From positions 558,001 through 622,000 of the forward strand of contig CM060734.1 of the NCBI GenBank assembly GCA_030704615.1: a stretch of 64,000 nucleotides of DNA, given 5' to 3'. A model generated the notes under the pieces. That model had not been told where the DNA came from. It searched no databases and worked only from the letters and a program-made list of their open reading frames with translations. Position 1 is the stretch's first letter. Every line of letters starts with the position of its first letter. Below, piece by piece: positions 20,683-31,789 of the stretch. The translations under genes and the position numbers were made by a program. The DNA is from Takakia lepidozioides (lineage: Eukaryota > Streptophyta > Takakiopsida > Takakiales > Takakiaceae).

Positions 20683-23600
20683 TTGTACTCATAAGACGTT
20701 GTTTGCCGTAGCCTTGTGGCCATTGACCCCGCGCCCAGTTTGAGCGGGAACAAAAGGGACAGAACCTACCTCTGTCAGGGGCTGACGTTGGTAGTAAGAC
20801 TTACCTCCATATAAAGAATTAATCCGGGTTTTCCAGATATCCTCTAGAAATCCCTTCACACAAGCATCAATCTGCTGTGTGTGATTTGCCCAAAAACTAG
20901 GCCTCAGGAGGGCCTGGGCTTTTGGCTCAGCCTCGAGACTTTCAAAGTTGGTAAACAGGGGTACAGGCACAATTCCCTTAATAGATTTGAAGAGAGCGTC
21001 TCTTTGGTGAGAGAACCCCGGACAGTGTATCAGAAAATGAATACTGTCTTCAGATTGCCCACACGACGGGCAATTGCACTCTCCCTTTCCTCTCTGCTTC
21101 TGTTTGCTGTTCAAAGGTAGGCTTCCTGCCCTGAGTTTAAATTTCAGTCTAGTGCCGAGAGTGGGTAGACCCTTGAGGTCATCCAAGATGTCCTCCCCCA
21201 CGTCACAGACTGGAAACAAGTTCAGGGAAGTTTTCTGCCTAACTTCATTTTCATCAGACAATCTCATGGCAACAGACATGGCTGAGGACACGACAGCCTC
21301 TAAGTCAGATTTATCCAGCAGGGTCAAGACTTGCGGATCCAGGTCCAGGTCCTTGAGGATCTCTTCTACTCTCTTCTGCCAGGACTTAGCCTGTTTGACA
21401 GGGCGGTCCTGTTTCCAAGATATAGAGTCGATTAACTTAGGATATCTGGTGTTGGGCATATGTTGCAGCTGACCCCACCATCTGACCTTGAATTCATCTC
21501 GTCGGGAGCTTAAGGACGGAATGCCAAACTCACCCCGAACAGCCACATTGGCTGTTTTGGAGCATGCTGACATACACTCCTTAAGCACCCCCACTTGAAT
21601 GGATTCTAGAGACTTAGCCTGGTTGGAGTTATCAACCCATATAGCAGATCCGTACTCCAAGGCAGGTCTAATAATGCGACAAAGCATGGTTTTCTTGACC
21701 TCAGAGTTGACCCCTCTGCAGTGGAAAAATTTAGTGAGCCCCAGAGCTTTGCCCTTGCCAGTTTGAACAACTTTCCGGATATGTGCATCCCAATTACAAT
21801 TGGAGGAGAACTCAACGCCCAGGTAAGTGTAGGAAGGGAGGACCGGGATCTCTTGGCTACCCCACTGCCACTTAAGATCACTTCCTCCCTCTCCTCTGTC
21901 GTTGAATGCTACCACTGCACATTTGCTGACATTAGCCTCTAGCCCCCAAAGATCAAAGTATCTCTTCGCGCAATCAATCAACTCCTGGAGATTGGTTGGA
22001 GTCTCCCCTATGCCTGCGAAGTCATCCGCAAACATAAGGGCTGGTATGGTGGTATCACCCACCCTTAACCCAAATCCCTCACTTTCCACATCCTCGAGGA
22101 GTTGATTGATGAAAACATTGAAGAGCAGAGGGGAGAGAGTACATCCTTGAGCTACACCTTGGTCTATGTCAAAGAAGTTGGACTTCTGTCCGTTAACAGT
22201 GACACAGCTTTTGGTGTGAGCATACAAGTTGTGGACAACTCTCCACATCTTTCCCTTGATCCCACAAGACCAGAGGCGTACCATAGGCCATCTCTCCACA
22301 CTGTGTCATAAGCCTTTTTGACATCCAGGAAAAAGACATAAGTGGGTTTCCCTTCTTTTTTCCTTCCCTGGATAATCTGGCTTAGAGTGAAGATATGATC
22401 CACACAGCCCCTGTTTCGCCGAAAGCCAGCTTGGCCTTCGTGGAAACAACTTCTAGACTCCAGATCAACCTCGAGACGAGTACTTATAACTCTGCAGAAT
22501 GTCTTGCCAACAGCATTGAGGAGCGTGATGCCACGGTAGTTCCCCGGTTCTTCTCTGTCACCCTTCTTGTATAGATTGACAATGACCCCCTTTCGCCAGC
22601 GAAAGGGGATCATTTCAGTCTTCCAGATAAGGTTAAAGAGGAGAACTAGGGCCTCTATCATGGGATCGCCACCGTGCTTGATAAGCTCGTTGACAATACC
22701 ATCAGGTCCACCAGCTTTATATCCATTTAAATGTTCAATTGCTTCCACAATCTCAGAAGAACTAATGGGAGCATTATAAGCCATTGAAATATACTCCAGT
22801 TCATCAGGGCTGTTTTGAATCATAGGAACAGTTTTTCCAACTGTGTCCCTCCATTCAGCAGAAGACCCCTCACTGTTAGACCTAGAAGTTCTGCCAAGGA
22901 TACTGTAGTGAGTTTCAAAGGTTTTGACAATGTCAACCGATGAAGTCACCACTGCACCTTTAGTAGTCTTCAGCGCTTGTACTTGCTGACCGTTTTTCGG
23001 TTTGTACAAACGTTGAAGGGCCAACCAGAATTTCTTGTCATTACCACCATGGTAGTTTGAGTTTATTTCACTGTATAACTTGTCCCAGTATAATTTCTTC
23101 TGAGACCTAACAAGCTGATTGATATCTTTACGGAGCTGGTAGTACCTCGCCCACAATTCTCTGTTGGTTTCCAAATTGCAGCACTCTTTATAGAGGGCTC
23201 GTCTCTCAGCTATCTTGAGTTTAATCTCATTAGTCCACCAATTAACTGCTCTACCGCAGACAATTAGTTTCCTCCCAATGATCTTGTCAGCCACGGAGGA
23301 AACGAAACTCTCCCAAGAGTCCACTGCTCTTTCGACTTCATTTCTTGCGTTAACAGAGCATGACTGAAGTTCTTGGAGCGATTGGACAAAATGAGGGAGA
23401 GCCTCTTGCAAGGCCTGGATGTACTCAGCCTTGACCTCCTCATTGTGGAATTTTTCTATGCGCCACTTCCGAATCGAACGTTTCACAGATCTCTTGGTGG
23501 TGGGAAAACACCTTTTGATCTCAGTCCAAACCAGGAAGTGGTCAGAGGTACCAATATCAGTTCTGTCGATCAACACATTGGCACACTGGGGGAACAAAAT

Positions 23601-25541
23601 TTTGTCCATTATGATATAGTCCACAATGGAACGTTCCCCAGTTTGGGGTTTCTCACGAGTCCACTGCACTTGGTCACCTCTTGTCCTGTTATTCAAGGTC
23701 AAAAGCTGAAGCTCTTCTAGACAGTTAATTAACCGTCTGCCATTAGAATTCAGCTCGTCCTCACCAAAAGGTCCAATGATATCGTCCTGATGGATCCCTT
23801 TGCCCACCCGGGCATTGAAGTCCCCCAATAGTACCACCTGACCTTTGGCAAGGAACGAAGCACAGTCCAGCTTTACATCTTCGAAGGCCTTGTCTGCATC
23901 AGCACTAAGGGTCCCCTCTGTGGGCATGTAAACACAACCAACAAAGAGGTCCTTTGTACTCATGCCGCCCTTCAAATTCAGTTTTAGCCAGATACTATGC
24001 TCGTACCTCAAACCCTTGTTGATAATTTCACAATTGTCAAACAAGAAATCACGGACAAAGAATCCGACCCCTTTTTGACCGCGTTTGGCAGAGGCTGCCT
24101 TGAGAGTACACATCTTACCTGCCCATTTATAACCAATGACATCTCCAACCAGTTTATCCGACGTTTCCCATGTTTCTTGCCCAGCACAGATATGAATATC
24201 ATTAGTCCGAAGAACTTGTCCCACTTCAAGTTGTTTCCTTTGGTTGGTCAACCCTGAGAAGTTGAAAGTGGCCAGCCGCAAGCCAGCCCTTTGCGTGTGA
24301 ATTGTTTGTCGTCTAGGTAGCTTGTGATTGCTCCTGGACGGCCAACCGTTCTGCAAAGGGGGGACAGTTACCCCATGTGTAGATTTTGCTTGTCTTGTGT
24401 AAACTTTGAGAATTGGTAAACCATTCAGGGTACCAAATCTTTCAGTTACACGACGCACAGGCTCCGCACACATAGGGGCAGATTGTCCGTCAGACTGCTT
24501 GGGGACAATTACCCCGTGTATAGATTTTGCTCGTCTTGTGTAGACTTTGAGGATTGGTAAACCATTTAGAGTACCAAATCCTTCAGGCTCTGCACACTTA
24601 GAGACAGATTGTCCATCTGACGGCTTGGGGACAATTACCCCGTGTATAGAATTTGTTCGTCTTGTGTAAACCTTGAGGATTGGTAAACCATTCAGAGTAC
24701 CAAATCCTTCAGATTCAGGACGTTCAGGTTCTGTACACTTAGGGGCATCTTGTCCTTCTGGCTGTTTGGATTCAACCTCATCCAGAGCATCAAACCGATT
24801 AGAAACTCTCAAGTTGAAGTTGTTGCCCTTGGTTGTCTTCCTAGAGCGCCCCATTGAATCACCAATGTCTAAGACCGCTCTCCAGCCAGTCAAGGGACGA
24901 ACTTCTTTGAGATTGAATTGATGCGGGACTCTATTAGAAGCACTTTTGGTCATTGCAACCTTCAACGTACCCCTGTTATCAAGTCTCGAGATGGTACCAT
25001 TAGCCATGAAATCCAAGCCTAAGCTAGAGCATGTAGTTTTAAAGGACACATCGTCCATCCTGGGATTCACCCCAAAAACTACACATGAAGCCCTAGATTT
25101 GGCATAAGTAACCAATTCCCAGGGATCACCCTGAGGAGTGTTGATGTTGATAGGAGCTAAATTTTTGATTGTTTTCGCAGGCCATAAGTTTAAGCACAGG
25201 AACCAACCCGAGCCCAAGTGCCGAGTATGCTAGACAGAGCATACGACTGCCCAATTTGGGCGGAGGGGCTGCCCCCAAGCGGTAGGAGTCCGCTTGTTAC
25301 CATTCAGAGATCACACTCCAGGGAGTTGCAGGGAATGGCCCGTGTAGGCATATTCTAAAGAGGGAAAGGCCCCAAGCTTTCCAACTAAATCCAATGCACT
25401 ACCTTACCTGAAGCAAAGCGCTTCAGGTTGAAACAAACAAGGACACGAGGTCACAAGGCCGGCATTTAGTCACAGAGACATTCATGTACTCCCGTTTCAA
25501 GTCCACCCAATGTCAATAGGCTTCCTAGAGGACAGGGAGAG
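20683..25541 (-). mobile_element. Full-length non-LTR retrotransposon (LINE family A, copy 1)
   Basis: A 4.86-kb minus-strand element bounded by a 15-bp duplication. It has a 5' UTR of about 310 bp, a single large ORF and a short 3' UTR. The 3' end is not poly(A): it ends ...CTTATGAGTACAAT, the same as copy 2 (to 43,775). It is nested in the CACTA transposon. Near-identity with copy 2 suggests recent activity. Confidence 0.93.
20705..25229 (-). pseudogene. LINE-A polyprotein: repeat domain, APE endonuclease, RT, C-terminal zinc knuckle
   Basis: The frame opens at 25,229 but has no ATG until NPRMDD (about residue 54), so the start is unclear. The N-terminal part has three tandem repeats of about 45 residues (FGTLNGLPILKVYTR units, about 24,350-24,780). 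Endonuclease: LRLATFNFSGL, GDFNARVGKG, TSDHFLVW. RT: NYRGITLLNAVGK, GFRRNRGCVDHI, DVKKAYDTVW, GVAQGCTLSPLLF and the catalytic FADDF. A late CCHC knuckle (CNCPSCGQSEDSIHFLIHC) is typical of LINE C termini. One frameshift at about 22,276 separates the two halves of RT; copy 2 is in frame there. Confidence 0.92.
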
Positions 25542-25556
25542 AAAACAGGTAATAGA
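25542..25556. repeat. Target-site duplication of LINE copy 1, right
   Basis: AAAACAGGTAATAGA, identical to 20,668-20,682. Confidence 0.9.
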
Positions 25557-25639
25557 GATGAGGAGAAGCTGTGGAATGAATACTTTTATGACCCCAGTCA
25601 ATGGTGGGACAACCGAGGCGAAAAGGTGTCAATTACCAG

Positions 25640-26200
25640 ATATCATTCTAGGGTCATTCTGAACACTGCCCTGGTGACATGTATGCCAAATGTGGGTGCA
25701 TCGAGGATGCAAAGGGAGCGTTCAACACTATGGCTGAACGAGATGTGGTGTCGTGGAGGCTAGATATAACCTGCCAGTTACGGTTACTTGCAAAAACCTC
25801 AAATAACCGGCGGTTTTCATCAAATAACCGCAGGGGACAGAAGCCCTGTATGTAAATCATATTAATGGATGAAGGCTTTGGAGACCTATGAGCAGGGTAT
25901 GCACTGCACGGGCGTGGGATGGAGGCTTTGGAGACCTATGAGCAAATAATGAGGGAAGGGGTACTGAAGTCCGACCATATAACATTTGTGTGCGTTTGCA
26001 ATGCGTGTGCAAGCCTGGCAGCCCTGGAAAAGGGTAGAGGTCCATGGTTGCATCGTCAAAGCTGCAAATGTACCAGATGTCATTCTGAACACTCCCCTGG
26101 TGGACATGTATGCCAAATGTAATGTAGCAAGGATGCAAAGGGAGTGTTCAACAACATGGCTGAACAAGATGTGGTGTCTTGGAGTACCATGATGACCACC
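25640..26200 (+). pseudogene. Two captured PPR (pentatricopeptide repeat) gene fragments
   Basis: At 25,640-25,745 and again at about 25,919-26,200 the three frames together spell pieces of PLS-class PPR repeats: ALETYEQ, DHITFVCVCNACASLAAL, NTPLVDMYAKC, and ERDVVSW-like ends in shifted frames. Plant PPR proteins bind organelle RNA and often guide editing. Here frames shift every 50-100 bases. The phrase GGCTTTGGAGACCTATGAGC occurs twice 50 bp apart (25,870 and 25,922), so the fragment was partly duplicated. It lies inside the CACTA element. Confidence 0.72.
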
Positions 26201-26228
26201 TTCCCCGGTGACTCTCTCTCTCTCTCTG

Positions 26229-26655
26229 GGGTGAGTTTGGCATACCTTAAGCTTTTCACATGATGAATTCAAGGTCACATGGTGGGGTCAGTTGAATTGC
26301 ATGCCTAATACCAGATATGGTAAGATATTTATAATCAAATATATTTCTTCGAAGGGAGACCGCCTGTTAACCAGGCCGAGTCTTGGCGGGAAAAGGTAGA
26401 TGAGATTTTGAAGAATCTAAATGTTAATCCTGATGATCACGAATTGACCCTACTGGATGAAGCTAACTTGGAGGGGCTTTGTCCAAAGCATCCTCTGATG
26501 CCCTCACACTGTCCGCTGGAAATAAAGTTAGGCATAAAACCTCCCTAAACTTGTTTTCAATCTGTGACATGGGCAAGGACCTTAAGGACGATCTCAATGG
26601 CCTACCTGCCCTCGTCACTAGACTGAAATTTAAACTCGGGGTGGGAAACCACTAG
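26229..26655 (+). pseudogene. Old LINE-A relic (+ strand)
   Basis: GGGGTGAGTTTGGCAT, GATGAATTCAAGGTCA and TGGTGGGGTCAG match the LINE-A region after RT, and later ACTGAAATTTAAACTC matches the segment before the zinc knuckle. Divergence is much higher than between copies 1 and 2. It starts after a (TC)n run at 26,213-26,228. Confidence 0.75.
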
Positions 26656-27240
26656 TGCTAGAATCCCATGGCGCCCAAAGTAACTTGCATGAATGTTGCT
26701 GAAATCTCACAAGCACTCCTCCATAAGGGAACTTGTCAAAATGATGGTGCTATGGGATTTTCAGGCACAAAGGTCTACTGTGGGAGTCATGAAGGCTTTT
26801 GAGGAAAAAAGATCCATGAAATGTCAAGATCATCAAGGCAGCTGCAAAGGAGAAATGACTAGGGATGGGTGACTCAACCGACAGACGTGACTGGTCTTTG
26901 AAACTGGTTGATTCCGTTTGCTCCCATTTTCTTCCTTCTGTTAATTCCGATCGAGTATATTATGGTTGTTCCATTGCAAATTGGGTAGCCAAAAATAGAC
27001 TTGGTTGCTTGATAGGCGGTGGCAATACAGATGGTGACATTTCTTGTGTCAATAAAGTTTCTTTTGTGCATTCCTTGTTGTGATTTATCTTGGTAGTCTA
27101 CTTTCATCGATGTGTGCATGTCTTATTTATCTATGCGACATTGAGTAGTAGGTTATGAATGTAATGAATGACACTAATTGGCTCCACAACACCATGCATC
27201 AATGATGTGATTACATGTAGGAATTAATGTAAATGACACA
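26656..27240. other. CACTA interior, nothing recognised
   Basis: AT-rich sequence without a gene. It may contain further captured fragments too short to identify. Confidence 0.35.
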
Positions 27241-27641
27241 TGTCGGAATTTTAGAATGACACCAATCCATAGGCGAATACAATAGATGTCAAACATTTCA
27301 CATCCATGCACCATCCCCTGCACACCTGGCAGTGCCCACGGTAAGCACGTGTCTCAAAAGTGTGGGTTACATCACACAAACACTTGTCCAAGGTGTGATA
27401 TTCGACAGTGGAACATTCCACACTGACACTGGGCTTTGACATGAGCAATGGCTTATCTCACACGGCGTCCATGGCGTTTTCCACAGAGCCACCTAAGAGC
27501 CATGGCTGTCCACAGGTGTCCGAAAGGACAGGTCTGTTCTGACACCCCTGTGGTCTGTGAACTGGGGTAGATCCCACAAGAAAAATTGTGGAAAAAGCTG
27601 TGAAATGTGAAAAAACCTATTTGTTTTTGTTTGTAGTGCGT

Positions 27642-28105
27642 CGTCCTCCTTTGAATAGGTTCATCTGTGTCTTTTTCAATGTGTCCAGTTCGTAGAATTT
27701 GGATCATTCAAACCTTCTCCTTTCCGGTCTATTGACCATTGAAGTATTTTAGGATGAACCTCGCGCAGGACATGGCTGGCATGAAACACTATGATACCCA
27801 AGTGATTAGTAACATTCATTACAGGACATTTGGGAGTGCATCCAAAAACTTACAGAGGGTCACACAAGACTTTATATTACACAAAGGAGATGTAATCTAA
27901 AATCTTGTGTGGCTCGCATGTAAGTCTTGCCATGCACAAGCCTGAAATGTGATTGCTCTATCATTGCTTAAAATGATGATAGGTTGAAAGTGTGAGTTGG
28001 CAGAAGTCCATTGAACATCCTATCCATTGAACATCCCTTTTCATTGAGAACTGAAACCGATGATCTAGGGGAGATCTCCCGTCCTCCAGTGACGGGAGAT
28101 CTTTG
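27642..28105. repeat. Right block of the palindrome-bounded repeat family
   Basis: Matches 18,100-18,380: ACACTATGATACCCA, the hairpin at 27,849-27,924, GGTTGAAAGTGTGAGTTGGC, then GGGGAGATCTCCCGTC and GACGGGAGATCT at 28,071-28,100. It continues the repeat interrupted by the CACTA insertion. Confidence 0.78.
27849..27924. repeat. Long imperfect hairpin, copy B
   Basis: CTTACAGAGGGTCACACAAG pairs with CTTGTGTGGCTCGCATGTAAG (split by bulges), with further pairing inward to a 9-base loop CAAAGGAGA. Many paired bases differ from copy A, yet pairing is kept. Confidence 0.72.
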
Positions 28106-30600
28106 TAGGTGCACAATTTCACGTGCGGGCTGTTTTTGGAATGTTTTTGAGGCAAGGAGAGCCGATTTGTACAGAGACAACGACGAAACATGACCCTTTG
28201 TATTGGAAACGGCGAAACATCGACATGGCTACAATGGAAGAGGTCTGCGATGTCCATGAAGCCAAAGCGCTCAGGAGTTTATATGACTAGGGTACCTACA
28301 AGGAGCAACAGGGCGTGCGATTCCAGTCGACCGTTCAAACATCTAGGGGCCGATTAAAACGACTGTAGGCAACAATTTGTTGCCCGTTCCTCACCTCAAC
28401 ATGCGATTCAAGCAGAGGCAAGTTAGGAGAGCTTGACCTCAACGACAAACTACCCGCTGGGTTATTCTTTCAACGACACGGTTGACAACAGTCTCGCAAT
28501 TCTAGGTAGAAATTTTCACGTTGCTTCAATACAGTCCATGAGGACGCTGGAGGCGTGGAGCACACATGCTCATGATACGATTTCATTTTCATGCTCAGAT
28601 AAGTCAGTGACAGGGATCAAGCATAGTGTCCCCTGTGTTTTAGTTCATTCATGCAAAACAGACACTGCAGTGCGGCAAGTAGTAGACTGCCGGCAGTGAT
28701 TTCTTTTTCCCATGAGGACAATTCCACCTTTTGGTATGATTTCAATTCCAGGGCTTCCAAGGAGTCTTGGTCTCCTACAAAAAATCCTAAAGAGGTTTTA
28801 TCCAGCGGTAGCCGCCGACTGGGATTTTGCTTTGTTAAGTACATTCAGCGGAATCAAGTGCTGTTTGTGGAGGGCTTTTTGTGAAAATGGAGACAAGATG
28901 ATGTGGAAGGAGTTTCAGCCCCTCGCGTCGATCTATTCCCGACCAAAAAATTATGCTACGCATTGAAACATAGTTTTCACGTGCAATTGGCGCTTGTTTA
29001 TTTTTTATGGTTGATGGTTGGACCACATGAACTTGAAGTTTTGTGGGTGTTTCTAGCATACCACAAGGGAGTTTGTGGTCAAGTTTCAAGATTTTGGGAG
29101 GAAGTTAGCAACAATTCACTATTTTTGAGGTTTTCGGACGACCGTGGCCAAGAGAAATTCATTTTGATGGGATTTTTGGGTCCACAAGAATCAGCACTGC
29201 CCCCAACTAGCTGGTTGGATGATTTATGCCACCTACCAACCAAGAAGTGGTTGATTGCCTATTCCATCCAAGGATTTTTGGATGTCATCCATTCTTTTTT
29301 TATAGTATTTGTAGTATAAATAGATTAGGATTTGAGCTTGTTCAAGGCTTCACTTTTGTTTTTTTGCTTGTTACTTGTTTGTTAGTTAGTTGCTTGAAGC
29401 TTGCTTTATGTTTTGGCTTGTTGTGGAATTCCTAGATTGCTTGTTGGCTTAGAGCTTAGCCTAGATGTTTTAGGCAAGCTTGGAGGAAGCATCTAGTTTG
29501 TGCCAGGGAGACTAGGGAGATCCTAGGAGCTAGTGTGTAAGGGCCAAGAGCCATTTTTATGTGAAAAAAGAGAGCATCTTCCCCAAAAAGCAAAGAGGTT
29601 TTATCATTTGAGAGTGTGGTGAGCCCTTGAGGAGTGAAGAGGAGGTAGGAGCAACAAACCCCTTAGAAGAGGTGAGCACTACCCCTTCCCTTCAAGTTTT
29701 GGTAGCCTACTTAGCCAAGTGACCCCCTTTGAGTGGAGAGAGGATAGTCCTAGCCCTTGTTCATGTGTGATGTATTTTGGTATTATCTTGCTTGTCCATT
29801 GTTGTTGGAAGCTTATATCTAACCTTAGCTTGATCCTAGCTACCTAAGGAGTATTAGGAGCTTAGGAAAGAGAGAGACTAACCCTCCTTAGTGGCCAAGA
29901 GGCCCAAGGAGTTGTCATTTTTATCTATGCTTTGTCTTTTGGCTTAAGAGTGGAAAGATCTAACTCCTAAAGAGCTAACCATGCAGTGAGATCTCTAGGA
30001 GGGGTGTGGGTTCTCTTTGCTGTTGGCCACTAGGTTTGATGTTCATGTTTGAAGCTAGCTAAGCATGCAAGGGAAGCTAACCCACTAATATTGGGTAGAT
30101 GCTTGCATAGAGCTTAGTGGGAAACTTTCTTTTGTTTTGTTATTTCATTTCATTTGGCACATGTGAGTGTAGCTTAGTGTGCACTAAGCCCTCTAGACTT
30201 GCCATTTATTTGTCTCTTTGTTACGCATATCACCTCCCCATAGGAGAGGAGCAAGGTGGAAGAGCTAGCAAATTTGTGATGTTTTTTTCAAGTTTATTTT
30301 GTCGCTGGAAATTTATTTTTCATGCATAACTAATTCACAAATAAAAAATCAGATCTAATATAGCCTCCCTAGCTTGGTTAAGCTATGGAGGACCATAGCT
30401 AACCCTTGGGAAGGTTAGGCTAGCCCCTTTGGGGTTAGCTTGGGGTTTATTTCTTTGTTTTTTTTAGGTGCAAGCAAAAGACCATGGATTCATGATGGGG
30501 CAATAGCCATGAGTTGGCTATTGGTTTGAAGCTGGCTGCAGGCCCCGCGGAATCCGCGGCGTTGACAACCCTAGCCCCCAAGCTGCTCGACAGCAGCCAC
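28106..30600. other. No gene identified; T-rich repetitive DNA
   Basis: From about 29,300 the sequence is T-rich with recurring short words (GCTAACCC, CTTAGGAG, AGCTTAG) on both strands, resembling an LTR or leader of an unknown element. There is no recognisable coding region. Open frames of 70-140 codons are not supported by any motif. Confidence 0.4.
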
Positions 30601-30608
30601 GCGGGGGG

Positions 30609-30609
<1 letters not shown>

Positions 30610-30639
<30 letters not shown>
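30610..30639 (+). repeat. Poly-G run of 30
   Basis: Thirty consecutive G, preceded by GCGGGGGGC. It may form G-quadruplex structures and is likely length-variable or poorly assembled. Confidence 0.97.
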
Positions 30640-31179
30640 CGTGCTGGCCACCCAAGCGTACTCTGGCTTTACCCAGCGGTCTGTCGTTTTACCCGGGCAG
30701 CCGCGACCAGCGGTCCGTCGGCCCGCCCTACCACGTGCTGCCACTCTGCGTTGTGACCAGCAGGTAACCAGGATGGTCCGGACCAGTGGGTAAGAAATTA
30801 AGCGGGGGGGGTCTTAGCTAGGAAAATACTTTTGAATGGTTCTTGCCTTGTTCGATTGAGGGAGTGTTGAGATGTTGCCTCCTTAGGCTGGGTTGGGAAT
30901 TTGAATGGAAGGCGAAGGTCTTCGAGGCCTTCGTTTTGGTATGTCATAGGTGGTCAGATCGGAAATCGGCCGCTTGTCTCACACCGAGAGACCTTGCTCA
31001 CAAAAAGCGGATGATAAGTACAAAGCTTTTGGGAGGGGTAGAAGGGGGTTTGAAGTGGGAGAGGGAGTCATTTCCGGTTGCACCCAGCCTTAAAATGCAC
31101 TTAGATAAGGTGGAGGAACCAACAGCGGACCCACCAAAATATATTATTCATATGTGAGGAGCGCTTTTTGAGGAATGTG
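30640..31179. other. No gene identified
   Basis: GC-rich start with repeated words such as ACCAGCGGTCCGTCGG, then ordinary sequence. No coding support. Confidence 0.35.
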
Positions 31180-31352
31180 GAATAGTGGATGGTTAGGAAT
31201 GGATGGATGAGCGGTGGATGAGATAAGCAGTATTTCATCTGCAGAATGGATGTAGGACGGATGAAGGCAGGATGATAAATGCAGTTTTTCATCCATTGCA
31301 GGGATGAATGGTGGATGATATGTGGATGATAAATGCAGTTTTTCATCCGGTA
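31180..31352 (+). repeat. Short tandem repeats, GGATGATAAATGCAG units
   Basis: Degenerate direct repeats of about 50-60 bp. GATGATAAATGCAGTTTTTC occurs at about 31,271 and 31,325 and a related form (GATAAGCAGTATTTCATC) at about 31,221. Confidence 0.75.
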
Positions 31353-31789
31353 TTTTAACAAGTCATTTTAGCTCTAGGGGGGTTTGAACCTGAGATCTAG
31401 AGGCTAGGGGCTATGTATTAAAGGCTTAGGGGATTGTTTGGACCTATTAGCCTATGGTCCCACATCTTGATAATGGTTTTTGGGCAATGAGAGGGGGTTA
31501 GAGAATTATCTAGAGGCCAAGCCATGGATCATTGGAAAGCTTAGATGAAGTCCTACCTTATGCCTATTTTTCTAGAATTAGTGAATTTTCAGCCTTAGTA
31601 TTTAATTTTGAAGTGGGTTTTCTGTTTAGAAAATTACCAAAAAATAGGAATAGAGGTAAGTAAATCTAGGATTTTTATCTCTATTTCCTAATTATCATAG
31701 CTTGCCTAGGATAGTATTTTTTCCATTTCTCTTATCAATATCTAGTGCTAAAAAATAGCCAAGGGCCCTAGCAGCTAACGAAAAAATGG

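Larger units (their letters stand above)
18383..27638. mobile_element. CACTA (CMC/EnSpm) DNA transposon, non-autonomous, with captured gene fragments
   Basis: The left end starts CACTACAACAAAAATCGG; the right end, reverse-complemented, starts CACTACAAACAAAAAC and then shares GGTTTTTTC. Both are flanked by the 3-bp duplication CGT (18,380-18,382 and 27,639-27,641), as expected for this superfamily. Subterminal DNA is full of GTGTGG/CCACAC words, as in transposase-binding subterminal repeats. No transposase gene is visible. Inside are SF3B4 exons, a LINE tail, a nested full LINE (20,683-25,541), PPR fragments and an older LINE relic. Without the nested LINE it is about 4.4 kb. The flanks match one interspersed repeat family, which supports the insertion site. 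Confidence 0.88.

Noticed and set aside
21074-24921. Plus-strand ORFs of 60-130 codons
   Set aside because: Antisense shadows of the LINE-A protein; the same shadows occur inverted in copy 2.
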